64,000 bases of DNA from Toxotes chatareus (GCA_016801885.1 CM028890.1:10532001-10596000); one strand, 5' to 3'. Shown: positions 1 through 11,835, numbered from the stretch's first letter. The notes: a model not told the origin generated them from the sequence alone. Translations and numbers: made by a program.

Positions 1-41
1 CTATTTATCACACTGTTGTTTTTCAAGTTCTACATTTTCAG

Positions 42-3000
42 TGAAAACTTCCTTTTCGTCCCACCAGCGGAGGGCCATGCGGACGGCTCCACAGAAGCTG
101 AGGAATCGTTCTAACACTAACCAGGCTAATGTGATCCAGAGCAGCCCGAGAACCCGGGTCAACCGTTACATCGGTCGCCTGATCGAGGCCCGCCAGACCG
201 AGTCGGACACGGCAGACCTCAACGTCCTTACACTCATGTATAAGTGCTCTGAGCGTGAGCAGAGGGTGAGACAGTGCAGACACAGACAATCCTGTATCTG
301 TACAGTGAGATATTTTGGATGAAGTCTCTGAATGAACGCTGTTGTGTAATGTTTCGTCACTCACTCCCATCTGATCTCTGGTATCCCACAGTACCACCAG
401 GTTCCTGATGAGTACTTCACAAGCGCAGTGGTCCTCTCTCTGATCCTAGCTGCCTTGTTTGGCCTTGTCTACCTTCTCATCATACCACAGTATGTACAGT
501 GGATTCTGTTGTTGTCCTTTCTTCTCTTTCCATTTACCTCTTTAATTGACACATTCACTTACTTAGATCCTTGATTTTCTAACAAACTCTGCCATCTTCC
601 TCTCTCCCTTTTTTTCCACTCAGGGGCACAGTGATACTAGTCCTTCTCGTCTTCTGCATCTGTTTCCTAGTAGCTTGTATCATGTACCTGCATATCACTA
701 GAGTTCAGGTAAATAAAGGTGCTTTCTTATCCTCACCTGACCTGAGTAAATGGCAAATGTCATTCTTTTATTATTTTATTATTCACTTTTTATTCCTGCA
801 TCAACTTTTACTACTGACATTTCCGTCTTCCTTGATTTGGTTCTTAACAGAGTTAGCAAGTTTAACTTTTTTTTTTTTGCTGACCAAAAGGAAATATTCA
901 AATGTATTTTATAAATCCTTGCAATAATAATTTAATACTCAGTGGCTTCAAGATTACTTTCTATACCCCTATAATGAATTTAATTTCAGATGGCCAGTCT
1001 ATTAATTTCAGCTTTTGTTGAGGTTGATAGTCATCCTCAAAGCTCCTGACCACATGAGTTTGAAAGTTTTTTTTTTTTTTTTTACACTTTTATAGATTCT
1101 CTCTCTCTATCTATTGCCTGTTCTTTTCTCACCTTACTTACCTCACGATGCCCCCAGTCTCATTGTTTGATTTCAAGGTTTTTTCCTTATACTATTCTTA
1201 CACCTATTAATGCTTTGTCCTATTGTAATCTTGCCTTTTGTGAACTTATGTGGTATTTTATATGTACAGTATAAATATGTTTTTCTGTGAAATACAAGTG
1301 AATGTTCCTCATGCTGTCTATTCGTCTATATTTTCCTTCTTTTTGTCTCTCAGTGTTTTCCAGGGTGCCTGACCATTCAGATTCGCACTGCTCTCTGTAT
1401 TCTCATAGTGCTCTTAATCTACGCTGTGGCCCAGGCCTGTGTGGTAAGTGGGAAAGGCAACAGTAAAAATGTCAGCCACAAATGACCCACCTTACTGGCC
1501 AACCAGTAAGAAAAATGTTGCCATGTTTAGAGCTGTAATTGTAGGAATGCTTTTTATTCCCCACTTTCACATCCTATCATCTTTGTGCTCATGTATCTTC
1601 CTGTTTGTCTCTGACAGGTGGGCTGTATGCCCTGGTTGTGGGGTAGTGCCAACACCAACAGCTCCATTGTCATCATTGATGTGGACAGCGGCGCCAACCA
1701 CACCATGGCGGAGCTGCCTTGTGATGGCGCCCGCTACGCCTTTCTTTCCTGCGTGGTGGGCACCCTCACCCTGGCACTTTTCCTGCGGGTCTCCTGGCTG
1801 CCAAAGATGGCGCTAATGCTCCTTCTGGGGGTGCTGTATGTCACCGTGTTGGAGCTCAGCGGCTTTCGCAAGACTGCAGGGTGAGGATCACAGCACAACA
1901 TGACACACACAACCAGGCAAAAGACTTCAACTTGTTTGCACTTTTTATTTCTGTCATTTCCTGAAGTTGCACGACATTGACACACACACATCCCAGGAGA
2001 GCTTAAAGTGAGAGCCCTCCGATCCAGTTACGATCGTGCATCATTCAAGTATGGGAGGCAGTGATTGACCGTGAATGTCAAGTATCGGTTTTGTGTTCGT
2101 TTGATGCACAGAAGGAACAGATAACCAGGAGTTTAGAAGAGCATTTACAGTACATGTGCTGAGATGTATGTGTGTGTGTGTGTGTGGAGTCTTTGCTTGT
2201 CTTCAGCCCACATACTCTTTCATTTTCTACCCTTTGAAGCAGCACATGTGCTCATTAGTTCCAAATCAGAAGCCTGAAAGGACAATGTGGGCTGGATGAT
2301 GGGAGCGTGTTAGCTGTTTCAGCCCAGTGCTGAGGGCCCAGGCCAATTTTATTGGAGCCCAGATCATAACTGTGCCCCTGAAAAATGATTATGTTGGATA
2401 TGGAAAGGTTATTAAGATAAAGGATCTCTTGAAAAACTCATTTTGTTTAGATAGTCATACATCAGTAAATGATATAATGCTGCGTGGTCTGAAATTTCAA
2501 GCGCATTTAAGATCCTTAATTCATGAGTTTAATTAAATTTAATGTTTTGTTTTCATCTTGGCCCTTTAAAAAATCATTGTTTTCACAATTTTACAAGGAA
2601 AATTTTTTACTTATGATTGCTCTTGACACCGTGGGGGGTCCATTCTACCCGCCTGTGTAGTCTTCTGTGTGGTCCAATCCAGTGCTGACTTATATGTTGG
2701 TCTCTTCCACAGTGGGGGGTCCTTCCACATCCGGGGCTATGAGCCCATCCTGTCTCTGTTGCTCTTTGTCAGTGCCCTGGCCCTCCACTCCAGGCAACTT
2801 GACCTCAAACTACGCCTGGACTTCTTATGGGCTGTGCAGGTCAGGAAGTGTTTGACTCTATGTGTCCGTGTATTTGACAGAGGCTGGGGAGTTAGAAAGG
2901 TTTAAATCTCGTTATCATAATGTACATTTTTATGTTTAAAGTGTGTTGTAGAAATGCTGCCATTACAGCTTTGATATATGTAAACTGTTGGGTTATGTAT

Positions 3001-5557
3001 TGAGGCTTTGTATTTATAGGCTGCCAGCTGTCTGTTCTTTGGCAAAAACAAGGGTAAGAAGCTTGTTTTTGCTTGGTTTCATTTGGCATCAGAAGTGTAA
3101 AAAAGGACTGTTTTGCATAGTGGGACTGAGGTGTTGAAGCAAAAGCTGAATTTTAAGCTATTTAACCCTTTAACCAGCAACATTAATCGTGTAAATTGCC
3201 CAAGTCTGTTGAAAATCCAACTATGGCACAGACATTGGTTCATGTTGCAAGGTTCACAAGGGTTTTTACTGACCCCATGTGGTGAAAATGTGGAACAAGC
3301 TGCAGTTCTCATGTCTGTATCTGTATATTTTGTGTGCGGTCTATGCTGTCAGGCGGAGGAGGAAAGAGATGGCATGGAGAAAGTCAAGCTGGACAACAGG
3401 AGGATTCTCTTCAACCTCCTGCCCGCACACGTGGCTCAACACTTCCTCATGTCAAACCCCAGGAACATGGTGAGCCTCGCTAATAGACAGGCAGGCAGAC
3501 AGGCAGAAAAACAGGTAGATAAAAAGGCAGAAAGCAAAAATGAAAACAAGAAGAACACCAGAACACATAAGAGGACATATTTTATACTGCTGTACTGTTT
3601 GTTTTATTTTTCCCTTTAGGATCTGTACTATCAGTCCTACGCACAAGTAGGTGTCCTGTTTGCCTCCATCCCAAACTTCAACGATTTCTACATCGAGCTG
3701 GACGGGAACAACATGGGAGTGGAGTGCCTCAGACTCTTGAATGAGATCATTGCTGACTTTGATGAGGTAAAATTCTGGTTTTCTTTTTCTTGACTTTGAA
3801 CATACCCTTCTGAGGACATTCGGTTTGGTTGGCATTATAGCTTTGTGTGTTTATTTGAATGCATGTTTTGCAGCTCATGGATAAGGAGTGCTACAAAGAC
3901 ATAGAGAAAATCAAAACCATTGGCAGTACATACATGGCAGCTGTGGGCCTCGTCCCCACCATTGGTACCAAGGTGACATTTATATTTCTGTGTGTGTTTC
4001 CGTTTGTACATGTGTAAATGGTACATAGTACATTGTAATAAAGAGAACAGCTACTAACTCTTTAATGTATTTCCACTCTTTAGGCCAAAAAATCTGTTTA
4101 CGACCATCTTAGCACAATAGCAGACTACGCCATTGAGATGTTTGACGTTCTGGATGAAATCAACTATCAGTCGTACAATGAGTTCGTCCTGAGAGTGGGT
4201 ACGTCTAACCGCGTTTTGAGCTGTTTACAAAATCACAAATTAAATCAAAATGTGGCAATGAGGAACCTCAGTTTGACATTGTCTTGTATTTGTTTAACAT
4301 TTTTATGTGTTTGAACAGGCATCAATGTTGGTCCAGTGGTTGCAGGGGTGATCGGGGCACGGCGACCTCAGTATGACATTTGGGGAAACACAGTGAATGT
4401 GGCCAGTCGGATGGACAGCACCGGAGTACCTGGAAAGATACAGGTACCCAAAGCATCTGTACAATGTTTGTAGGAAAAAAATGAATTAAAAAACTTCAAA
4501 ACTACAACTTCATGATGATAAAAACTCAAAAATATTACAAATAGGCGATAACTGAAGATAAAGTGAAATTGAAAGTTCTTCATCAGTAATAAAATATTGC
4601 ATAACTCTCTTACCCACCCCCATGTCTGCAGTTCCCATGGCTCAGATTCTTGCCAGATTCACTGACCAAATACAAAAAATATAACCCTAAAATACTGCAT
4701 ATTGAAATTTAAAAAGATTGATGCAATAAGCCATGTGAAATGTATCAATCTGAAGCATGAAATCTATGTATCGTGCCTATTCCCCCCAAATTTTAAATAA
4801 ATATTCAGTAAAATAAATGTTTCAAAAGTAGATAATGGAAATTAAAAATATTTGAGGAACAATAAATGCCCACAAGATATCATAATTAACATTACAGTTT
4901 TGGGAAATACACTTTCTTCCTTTCAGAGGAGAGAAAATCAAAATCATTTCCACGTTTGTGTACTAAATACAGAGCTGGAATCACAGGCTTGGCATAAAAA
5001 CTAGAAGCAGGGGGAGACAGCTAGCTTGGCTCTGTCCGAAGATTAAAAATACACCTACCAACATCTCTAAAGCTCAGAGTTGGAGCTACTTCTAGATGAA
5101 TGGGAATCTATATTTCTCTGTCTCTATTATTCAGGTGACCGAAGAGGTCTATCGCCTACTGAATACCAACTATGACCTGGTGTGTCGTGGCAAAGTCAGT
5201 GTTAAGGGTAAAGGTGAGATGCTGACCTATTTCCTGGAAGGGAAGGTTCAGGGCGTGGGCACCGCAACCACTTCTTCAGTGGTGCGTTCCGCCAGCTTGG
5301 CACGTCGGATCCACTCCTGTGGGAAGACTAGCGTCCCAACCAATCTGGGCAGCGTCTCCTCTGCCGCCAGCCTGACTGCTCATGCCAGCATGGGCAGCAA
5401 CATTCAGATGAACACTGCCAACAGCAGCAACAGCCAAACAACATGCCTGCCCTCATCCTGCGTGCCCGCAGTGGGTGAGGAGGACGAGGAGGAGGACATA
5501 GAGGTGACAGAGATTGAAATTGAGGCTGTGGCAGCTGTTGCAGATGTAGCAGTGTAG
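42..5557 (+). CDS. adcy1: Adenylyl cyclase type 1, C-terminal half (12 exons, 5' end outside window)
   Basis: Membrane adenylyl cyclase, which converts ATP to cAMP at the plasma membrane. The type 1 isoform is stimulated by calcium/calmodulin. Coding exons, all with GT donors and AG acceptors and compatible phases: 42-265, 392-489, 624-708, 1354-1443, 1618-1880, 2713-2839, 3353-3469, 3620-3766, 3874-3972, 4084-4198, 4319-4443, 5135-5557 (TAG at 5555-5557). The product reads end of C1b, six membrane helices, complete C2 catalytic domain, then a variable tail. The runs LPAHVAQHFLMSNPRNM and IPNFNDFYIELDGNNMGVEC are type-1 signatures, and the downstream igfbp1/igfbp3 neighbours match human ADCY1. 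The N-terminal membrane domain, C1a and the calmodulin site lie upstream of the window. The first acceptor is least certain: AG at 40-41 is preferred, 66-67 is possible. Which teleost paralogue (a or b) this is cannot be told from the sequence. Confidence 0.95.
392..2839 (+). other. adcy1: adcy1 second six-helix membrane cassette (M7-M12)
   Basis: Five exons (392-489, 624-708, 1354-1443, 1618-1880, 2713-2839) encode six hydrophobic segments. M7 contains VVLSLILAALFGLVYLLII, M8 VILVLLVFCICFLVACIM, M9 ALCILIVLLIYAVAQACV, M10 FLSCVVGTLTLALFL, M11 MALMLLLGVLYVTVLEL, and M12 PILSLLLFVSALAL. The loop between M9 and M10, coded at about 1618-1735, is extracellular in this family. It carries two N-glycosylation sequons (NSS and NHT), as expected for membrane cyclases. 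Helix limits are by eye. Confidence 0.88.
709..5134 (+). other. adcy1 introns longer than 300 bases
   Basis: The long introns are 709-1353, 1881-2712, 2840-3352 and 4444-5134. They are AT-rich with T-runs (for example near 1066-1084), a short (TG)n at 2169-2186, and purine-rich tracts. I saw no further exon, RNA gene or recognisable transposon in them. Short open frames inside them break the exon phase pattern and lack homology, so they are not annotated. Confidence 0.6.
3353..5260 (+). other. adcy1: adcy1 C2 catalytic domain
   Basis: Class III cyclase C2 homology domain coded by exons 3353-3469, 3620-3766, 3874-3972, 4084-4198, 4319-4443 and the start of 5135-5557. Residues known in this family to contact ATP are visible: the lysine of IEKIKTIGSTYMA, the aspartate of QYDIWG, the asparagine and arginine of NTVNVASR, and the lysine in VKGKGEM. 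C2 pairs with C1a to form one catalytic site and one forskolin-type site. The two metal-binding aspartates sit on C1a, outside the window. No residue loss is seen, so the domain looks active. Confidence 0.9.
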
Positions 5558-7290
5558 TGAAAAAGATAGGACTTTAAACCAAGCTGAAAAAAGGAAAGAA
5601 AACCCTGGTTGGATTCCTAGAGAAGACAGGGCTGTCCAGGTATTTCCTATAAATCCTGAGCTACTGGAAAAACCCAGAATATGCTCATTCAGGATGTGAA
5701 CTTCCGAAGAAATGACACGGTAATAAGGACAATCACACTTGCTTTTAGGGATTTTTAACTGCTTGCCACTCTTGGAAGACAAATGTGGTGTGAAGAAAGA
5801 AAGATACCTGGAATCTCAAATCCTCTTTTAACATCTCTATACCAGATAATTAGATTTGTTGTGTTCCTGGGTTCTCTCAGATCCAGGTATAATGTGCATC
5901 CTCATTTTATATGTACTGCATATTCCGTGTGCAAGGGATATGTGCATTGATATCCAGAATAAGACTGATCATGCTATTGCTTTTGCACTGTCTTTCTGAT
6001 TATGCCAAGGATACATTGCATTATTTACAGTGTAAAATGGTGTTGTTTCTTTTTGGTGTATGTGAGCATGCATGTGTGTACTTGTGAGTATGTGTATGCA
6101 TGTGTGGTTAATTCTGAATTGTAACGAAACAGCACAAAATCCTTTTTTTTGTACTCAGAGCTCACTGGATGAAATAGGCTTTTTCTGAGGCATATTTATG
6201 GTTAATAGTGCATGACTTTTTAAGAGTTGACAGCCATAGTAACTCCTGTTGAACGAAAACCAAAGTACTGAGCTTTCAATAGATCTTTAGTTTGACTGCA
6301 TTTATTGCCTCACCTTACAAGAGAAGAGAAAAGGTGTGGCTGTAGGTTGAACATATTTGGCGCATGTTACTCTTTCAGTCATCAGTAGATTTGAAGTGTC
6401 TTTTCTGAACACAAAATAAGGGTTCCTGAATACCTGATGTTCTTACATTGCCCTGATTCATGATGGTTTATTGTAATGTGGCACGTGTTAACTATACAAA
6501 AAGTCCGCGGTTGCTTTGACACTGAAGCTGCAGTAAAGGTCAATGAAAGGAACAGAGGAAGGTGCGTAAACCTAAAGAGCAATTCTACTAGTTGGATGTG
6601 CTGGATGTGAGGTGTGCTGCTATGGAAACTAGTTAATGCCAAAACTGGACCAGTCGCAAAGTATTGATGACAAATACGTCACACAAAGGACCAACACACA
6701 TCTAAGAATGGTGCAAACATACATATAGTCATCCGAAATAGTCAAGGAAGGCCTTTATCTACACAGAGGATTGCACACCCATGACTTAAGCACATACAAT
6801 GAGCACACAACTTCTACAAATGCACAACCCACTCTTTTACTTCACGGCCTCCACACATGACCCATATACATTCACACATTTTCTCGGCGCAGTGTCTGGC
6901 TGCTGTCGTCTTTCAGGCGTACATTACTGTACCCCAGCTTTTCGCTGTATTGAAGCTACATTTTGAGTTTTCCTCAGAAACTATAAGCTTTAGCACGTCT
7001 CTCAGATACAGTCTCAGAAATGTGAGGCGCTTCAGATATCTTCAGATATCATCTTTATCAGCATATAAAACTTTTACTTGATCTGCAAAAGTGTAAATAA
7101 GTCATGTTTCAAGTTTTTTGCCTTACTCAATAAGCTTACAGTGATCGCAACCTGCCTTTTTAGATATATTCACTTTGATATGCAGATCATACTTTTTGTA
7201 AATAGCCAAAAGCTGTAAACTATGTTGTATCTTGTACAGTGTAAAGTTGGGTTATTGAATATTTTGTAATAAAGACAATGTTGGTGTATA
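5558..7290 (+). other. adcy1: adcy1 3' untranslated region and poly(A) signal
   Basis: No convincing coding frame follows the TAG at 5555-5557. AATAAA at 7268-7273, after a T/GT-rich stretch, is the best poly(A) signal and gives a 3'UTR of about 1.7 kb. Contained features are a TG-rich tract with ATGCATG repeats at about 6055-6110 and scattered A/T runs. The exact cleavage site is inferred. Confidence 0.6.
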
Positions 7291-8390
7291 AAATATCAGA
7301 GTATGGCTATGAATATCAATATAAGTGTAAACATTTTTGGCCAACAACGTATATAATTCCAATTAATATTTCCACAGCCCACAGCCAGACAAATGTCACC
7401 ATGTCATAAACACTGAGCAGGGCCAAAATTGTTTTCCCAGCACTGATGTAGAGTTTGTCAGGGGTCACTAAGTGCAGAAGCTAGGTCAACAAATTCCTGG
7501 CAGCTCACCCATTCAGTAAAATACAATATTGGAATTAATTTTGCTTTAGGATAAAATAGAATGAAGTCTGGTTAGTTATCTATAATTTGCTGTGCACTGT
7601 GATGTTGATGTATCCCTGAGGAGATCTTACTTTACAGAAAGGAGGTAAAAAAAAAAAATGCAGCTGTTGTTATCACCGTCATGGTCAAACCCCCTAACTC
7701 CAAACTAAAGTTGACATTAAGCAATGAAGGGAATCCAAGGTAAATGTTGGTTCACAAACAACCCTCCCCCTCGGTGTCATCAGGGCTAAAAAGGGTCACG
7801 ATGAGTAAATTAGGTCGAATTACATTTACAATAGAGAGATTTCAACAACCAAGAAAACAACAGAAAATTCTTTAATGCTTATGGGTCTTTAATTTTAATA
7901 CAATGTCCAAGGAAGTCTCCTATGTAATGTGGTTGTTAAGAGAAAACAGAGACAAAGTTCTGAGACAGTTTTTTTTTTTTTTTGTTATTTGTGTTGATTT
8001 TGTGAGAAATGATGATGCCCAGAGGAATTTCAATCAAGTTTTCATTCATTATTCACCAGAGCCACAGAATACATTATACAAGTGTTTTCACCAGCAAAGT
8101 ACAAGTCACTGAGACAAATGAACTGCATTTCATGAAATGGTTGCTTCCCTTTAAAATTAATTGTGCCATTTTAAAAGCTGTTCCTAAATTGATACAACAC
8201 AGAGATTTGATATTGTAGAGGCCTTGGTTCAGATAACATGTACTTTTTGTCACTTCAGGGGACAAAAAGTACATCACCTGCCTGTTACCTGCCTGTAGTT
8301 AAGTTTCCACACCTGATGTGAATAATCAGCTAATGAAAACCTGAAACTGCAGGAGCTTCACACATCAGAAAAACTCAGTCATCCAGCTAA
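7291..8390. other. Intergenic, no gene seen
   Basis: AT-rich spacer between adcy1 and the small downstream gene. It holds poly-A (about 7647-7658) and poly-T (about 7971-7983) runs, short open frames without homology, and one perfect inverted repeat (annotated separately). Two CACCTG E-box-like sites (8275-8280 and 8312-8317) lie near its right end and could belong to the promoter of the next gene. Confidence 0.5.
8238..8274. repeat. Perfect 14-bp inverted repeat (hairpin), 9-nt loop
   Basis: Arms 8238-8251 (ATGTACTTTTTGTC) and 8261-8274 (GACAAAAAGTACAT) are exact reverse complements with a 9-nt loop. It lies about 120-150 bp upstream of the start region of the small gene at 8391/8518. No flanking target-site duplication or transposon body is evident. 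It could be a cruciform-forming or protein-binding site, or a remnant of a small inverted-repeat element. Confidence 0.85.
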
Positions 8391-9303
8391 ATGGATATTC
8401 AGCAGCATATTGTAAGTTTTAATCCTAAGGCATATATATCATTTTATGGAAATTCAACAGTAAATTAACTTGTCATTTTAATTCTTTCTATATTTCAAAA
8501 TAACATGAATGTAAAAAATGGAACAGAGGTCGCAGCTGGAGCCCATCCAGGAAGAGTCAGAGCAAGAAGATGAAATCAGAGGAAGCAAAATAGGAGAAGG
8601 AGAGGAGGATTTTCAAATTCAAGTAGGTGTGGAGGCAGAGGAGGTAATGGCAGAAGATGAGAATGAAGAAGAAGGAGAGGAAAGAGAAGAAGAAGAAGAA
8701 GAAGACACTCTGCTGAGGGTTATGAGACCCAGGCGAAAGTCTTGTTGCCGCAGCCGAGAGAGTTTTCTTCAAATGCGATCTACTAACGATCACCAGGAAA
8801 AAATGGAGAACTTGTCAGAGCCAGACCGGAGCACAAATGCAGTGGATTTAGGTGATGAAGCTACACCACATGGGCAACTAAAGTTCGGACTTGAGAAGAG
8901 GTCCAGCAGTCGGGAGCTGAGAATAAACGTAAGCATTTTTGTCACATTTTACACTCAAATTATATACTTGGCAACACACAACTCAGATGGATTGTTTTGT
9001 TTTAAGGTCTCCAAGATCAGACAGCAAAAACACATACCACCTAAGGCATCAGTGCAGAAGAAGACAAACAGGAAAACCAGGGAAAAGCTCAAGACGTCAA
9101 CACCGGTTGTGAGAATTAATTTTAAGCAAAGACGATTTAACCGATTTAAATATATATATATATACACTGACTCGTGAAGTTGTTTTTCTTTTTTATAAAT
9201 GTAACACAAAAATATTTTCAAGGTGGATCAGTTTCCTCAGTGGCTGGTGGACCTGATGGTCAACATCGAAGAGGCAACAACATACCAGCTGGTGGTTGAG
9301 TAA
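8391..9303 (+). CDS. Small acidic coiled-coil-prone protein of unknown function
   Basis: I do not recognise this family with certainty. Model: 8518-8928, 9007-9108 and 9223-9303 (TAA at 9301-9303), with introns of 78 and 114 bp, good donors (gtaagc, gtgaga) and phase 0 throughout, giving about 197 aa. Residues about 1-65 are very acidic and Glu-rich (EEEGEEREEEEEED). A basic patch RPRRKSCCRSRES follows, then a Lys-rich stretch. The last exon encodes a distinct tail, VDQFPQWLVDLMVNIEEATT, which looks like a folded amphipathic helix. ATG 8518 has an A at -3 and a G at +4. An alternative start is a 7-codon exon at 8391-8411 with a strong gtaagt donor, spliced in frame to 8527. Location between adcy1 and igfbp1, and length, suggest human CCDC201 as a candidate orthologue. 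That is from unverified memory of the locus. Confidence 0.6.
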
Positions 9304-9760
9304 CTCTCATCATCACAGGCCTCACGAGGTGAGCGTGGAACACGCTGGGCACATCAGGCACTGACCACATTAGTGAATCCAGAATGTAGAACGCTCTCCT
9401 CACGAAACATGCCATATTAAGGGTTGGCACTGCCAAAGAGTGAAGTCCATGTGCACCGTGCAAGTCAGTGTCAGTGAACAAACAACAAGTACGTTAGGTA
9501 CAATGAGAGTACAGTAAGGCATATTGGTTTCATAATATGAGGTCACTGCATGATGAAAATGTATGTTTCATCGCTGTCATCACATTTTGGATAAAGTTAG
9601 CTTTTTCTGTCTGTCTGTAAATACATGGATTTTTATGTTATCTTTATTTAATTACAGTTTTGGGTATATGTGATTTGTTTGCTAACCCCATGGTGTCCTC
9701 CCCATACATCAAACTTACATTACCTGTAGCCAATAAACCAGTATATTTCAGTTGGTAATA
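9304..9760 (+). other. Probable 3'UTR of the small acidic gene
   Basis: Sequence after TAA 9301-9303 without coding potential. The first good poly(A) signal is AATAAA at 9732-9737, implying a 3'UTR of about 0.45 kb. No transcript evidence is available here. Confidence 0.4.
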
Positions 9761-11640
9761 ATGAAAACGTCAGCCAAAACAGGTCTGAGGCTGCTCCTAT
9801 CAGCTTCAACTTGAAACCACTTACCTTTTTCCAAGTCGGTGTTCTCTGATTTAGATACCCCCTGTAAAATGCTGCATGAGAGGCCAAAGCTCTCTCTGCG
9901 AGGCCAAACAAACACGTAGTCAGTCATGTATTTAACTTTGAAAAAGCAATAGGGAAGAGGTTATCTTTGTGGGGATCAACTTGTCTTTAGTGTTTTGTTT
10001 GTTGGCAGCAAAGTTGGGTCTTTATTTAAATAAGATTTATTTTCATAAAGTAAATGGACATTTGAGAGGTGAAAATATTAAACCTGTTTTGGGAGAATTT
10101 GTTCATGCTCTTCTCATGCTTTATCACTATACACATAAAAGCCAGGAGTATTTCCAAATGCACTTCAGTCATTTAATTGAAGTACTCATTCTGCAGAAAA
10201 ATGGCTGATGTGAGAGCTATTGTTACACAGTACATTATATCACTGAATTATTTTTATTGATGCATTTACAATAGGTGTGAGCAGTATTATAATGTCGTAG
10301 ATGTTCAAGGTGGAGCTAATCTGAACTTTTTTGTATGTTGATCTTTGGTTTGTGACAATACATCACATTTTATAGGCTCATTATTGGTTTTGTTCATAAG
10401 ATGCTATGCTACAACTGTAACTACAGGTGTCAAATACAATATTTGCATCTCAGATGTAGTGAAGTAAATGTATAAAGCAGTGAAAAACAATTTAAGTAGT
10501 CAAGTAGAGTACTGTAAATGCTGTACTCTACTGCTGTAGTAAATATACTTAGAATCAATTTAAAATCAGTGAGTTGCTTTTTTTCTGTAGTTACTCTTGA
10601 ATTGTTTTGTCTTGGGCCAAAACCATATCAAACAGATGTATGTGAAGAGTTAATATATGCACAGCTCATGGTATCAATTTGTTATTTTTCAGTATGCGAT
10701 TAACCCAAATCCTCCCTACCAACAGCATCCAGGACCTTGACTGACCTTGCATGAAGATTTATCTCCATCATTTCATCCTCCTGCACCTGCCGGCGTTTAT
10801 GGGCACTCGTGCTGTGATAATGTTCATGATAAGAAAAATACTGCAGTAATTGTAGTTAATCCTGATCACTTTATTGATCTTTTTTGGTTGAACTATTATT
10901 TCTTTGTTGTTCAGCAATACATTTTCAATTAGTGCGCTGAGATAACAGGACTCCTTTGGTCATTAAAAAAAAGTATGATAATAATCTTACAAAATGAATA
11001 GCCTGGGGTCATGTATAGTCCACAGCATGGGTAGTGCTGGTGTGTATAGCACACAGTGTCTGCCGAGGTATTTGGCATTTGCCACAGATAGTTATGAAAA
11101 ATACTACACCAAGGAAACGACCAGTTACACCTATCAAACACGTGATTCTAGCAGAGCAATGCATGATGCTAAAGTTATGCAATGTTAAAGGTAAATGATC
11201 TTGTTTATCTGTCTGCCTGATAATATATATAAAATGATATACCTTCACCTTACAGACCAAATAAGGTTTTAGTGTCAAAACAGTGTCCAAGCACAATATC
11301 AGTCATCATTACTTAACAAAATTAATATTTGACAACAGTAATTACAGTGGGTTTTTCTAATCACCAGTCATTATCTCACAGCCTATAACTCCTTGGGTTA
11401 TCCAAGGGTTATTATTGTGGATGTTTTTTGTTTTTTTTACACAGCTTTGTTTATGTATTTCTCCAAAAAGAAATTTTCATGTGTTTGTTTTCATAACCTC
11501 AAAGGTAAAGACAAAGATCAGTAATTTGGTTGCGCGAAAACAGGGTTGTTTTGATGTACAGTCACTTTATGTTCTAAAGTCAATATTGACTACAGACCTT
11601 GTGAGCCTGGATCTACGCACGTCAAGCAGGGTCAACCACC
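9761..11640. other. Intergenic, no gene seen
   Basis: AT-rich spacer upstream of igfbp1. The short open frames on both strands have no recognisable domains, splice context or codon bias. No tRNA or transposon was recognised. The right end (about 11610-11625) contains ACGTG on the minus strand within GCACGTCA, the core of a hypoxia-response element. HIF control of fish igfbp1 is known, but a single core match is weak evidence. Confidence 0.5.
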
Positions 11641-11655
11641 ATTCACAAGAGCTTT

Positions 11656-11760
11656 GTCAAAAATATTTTTTTATATTTGTGATCGCCATGTCAATCATTA
11701 ACATCTCTGGAGGTCAGATTTCCATTTAAATACTGCTGGTTTGGAGAAGTCACTTTAGAG
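11656..11760 (+). promoter_or_regulatory. igfbp1: igfbp1 core promoter: FOXO/insulin-response-like element, HNF1-like site, TATA box
   Basis: Three ordered elements precede the igfbp1 start codon. An AT-rich near-symmetric element at 11658-11680 (CAAAAATATT followed by TATTTG) resembles the CAAAA/TATTTG halves of the mammalian IGFBP1 insulin-response unit bound by FOXO. GTCAATCATTAAC at 11690-11702 matches the HNF1 consensus GTTAATNATTAAC at all but one defined base. TTTAAATA at 11725-11732 is TATA-like and predicts a start near 11755, giving a 5'UTR of about 80 nt. HNF1 just upstream of TATA is also the arrangement known for the human gene. Sites are matched by eye only. Confidence 0.6.
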
Positions 11761-11835
11761 AGAAAACTACAGTCACACAGAGCTGTTTGCAGAAGCAAGT
11801 CCTAAAGGAAGAACATATTTGTCAGAAGACTGGAG

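Noticed and set aside
38..397. 119-codon minus-strand open frame over adcy1 exon 1
   Set aside because: Shadow of the plus-strand exon, whose splice sites and protein match adenylyl cyclase.
1734..1991. Minus-strand open frame over adcy1 exon 5
   Set aside because: Antisense of a well-supported exon with no similarity of its own.
8557..8793. Minus-strand open frame over the acidic gene
   Set aside because: Antisense of a GAA/GAG-rich coding exon, producing only Phe/Leu/Ser runs.
10994..11296. Short open frames on both strands upstream of igfbp1
   Set aside because: No recognisable domain, no splice support, AT-rich composition like the surrounding spacer.
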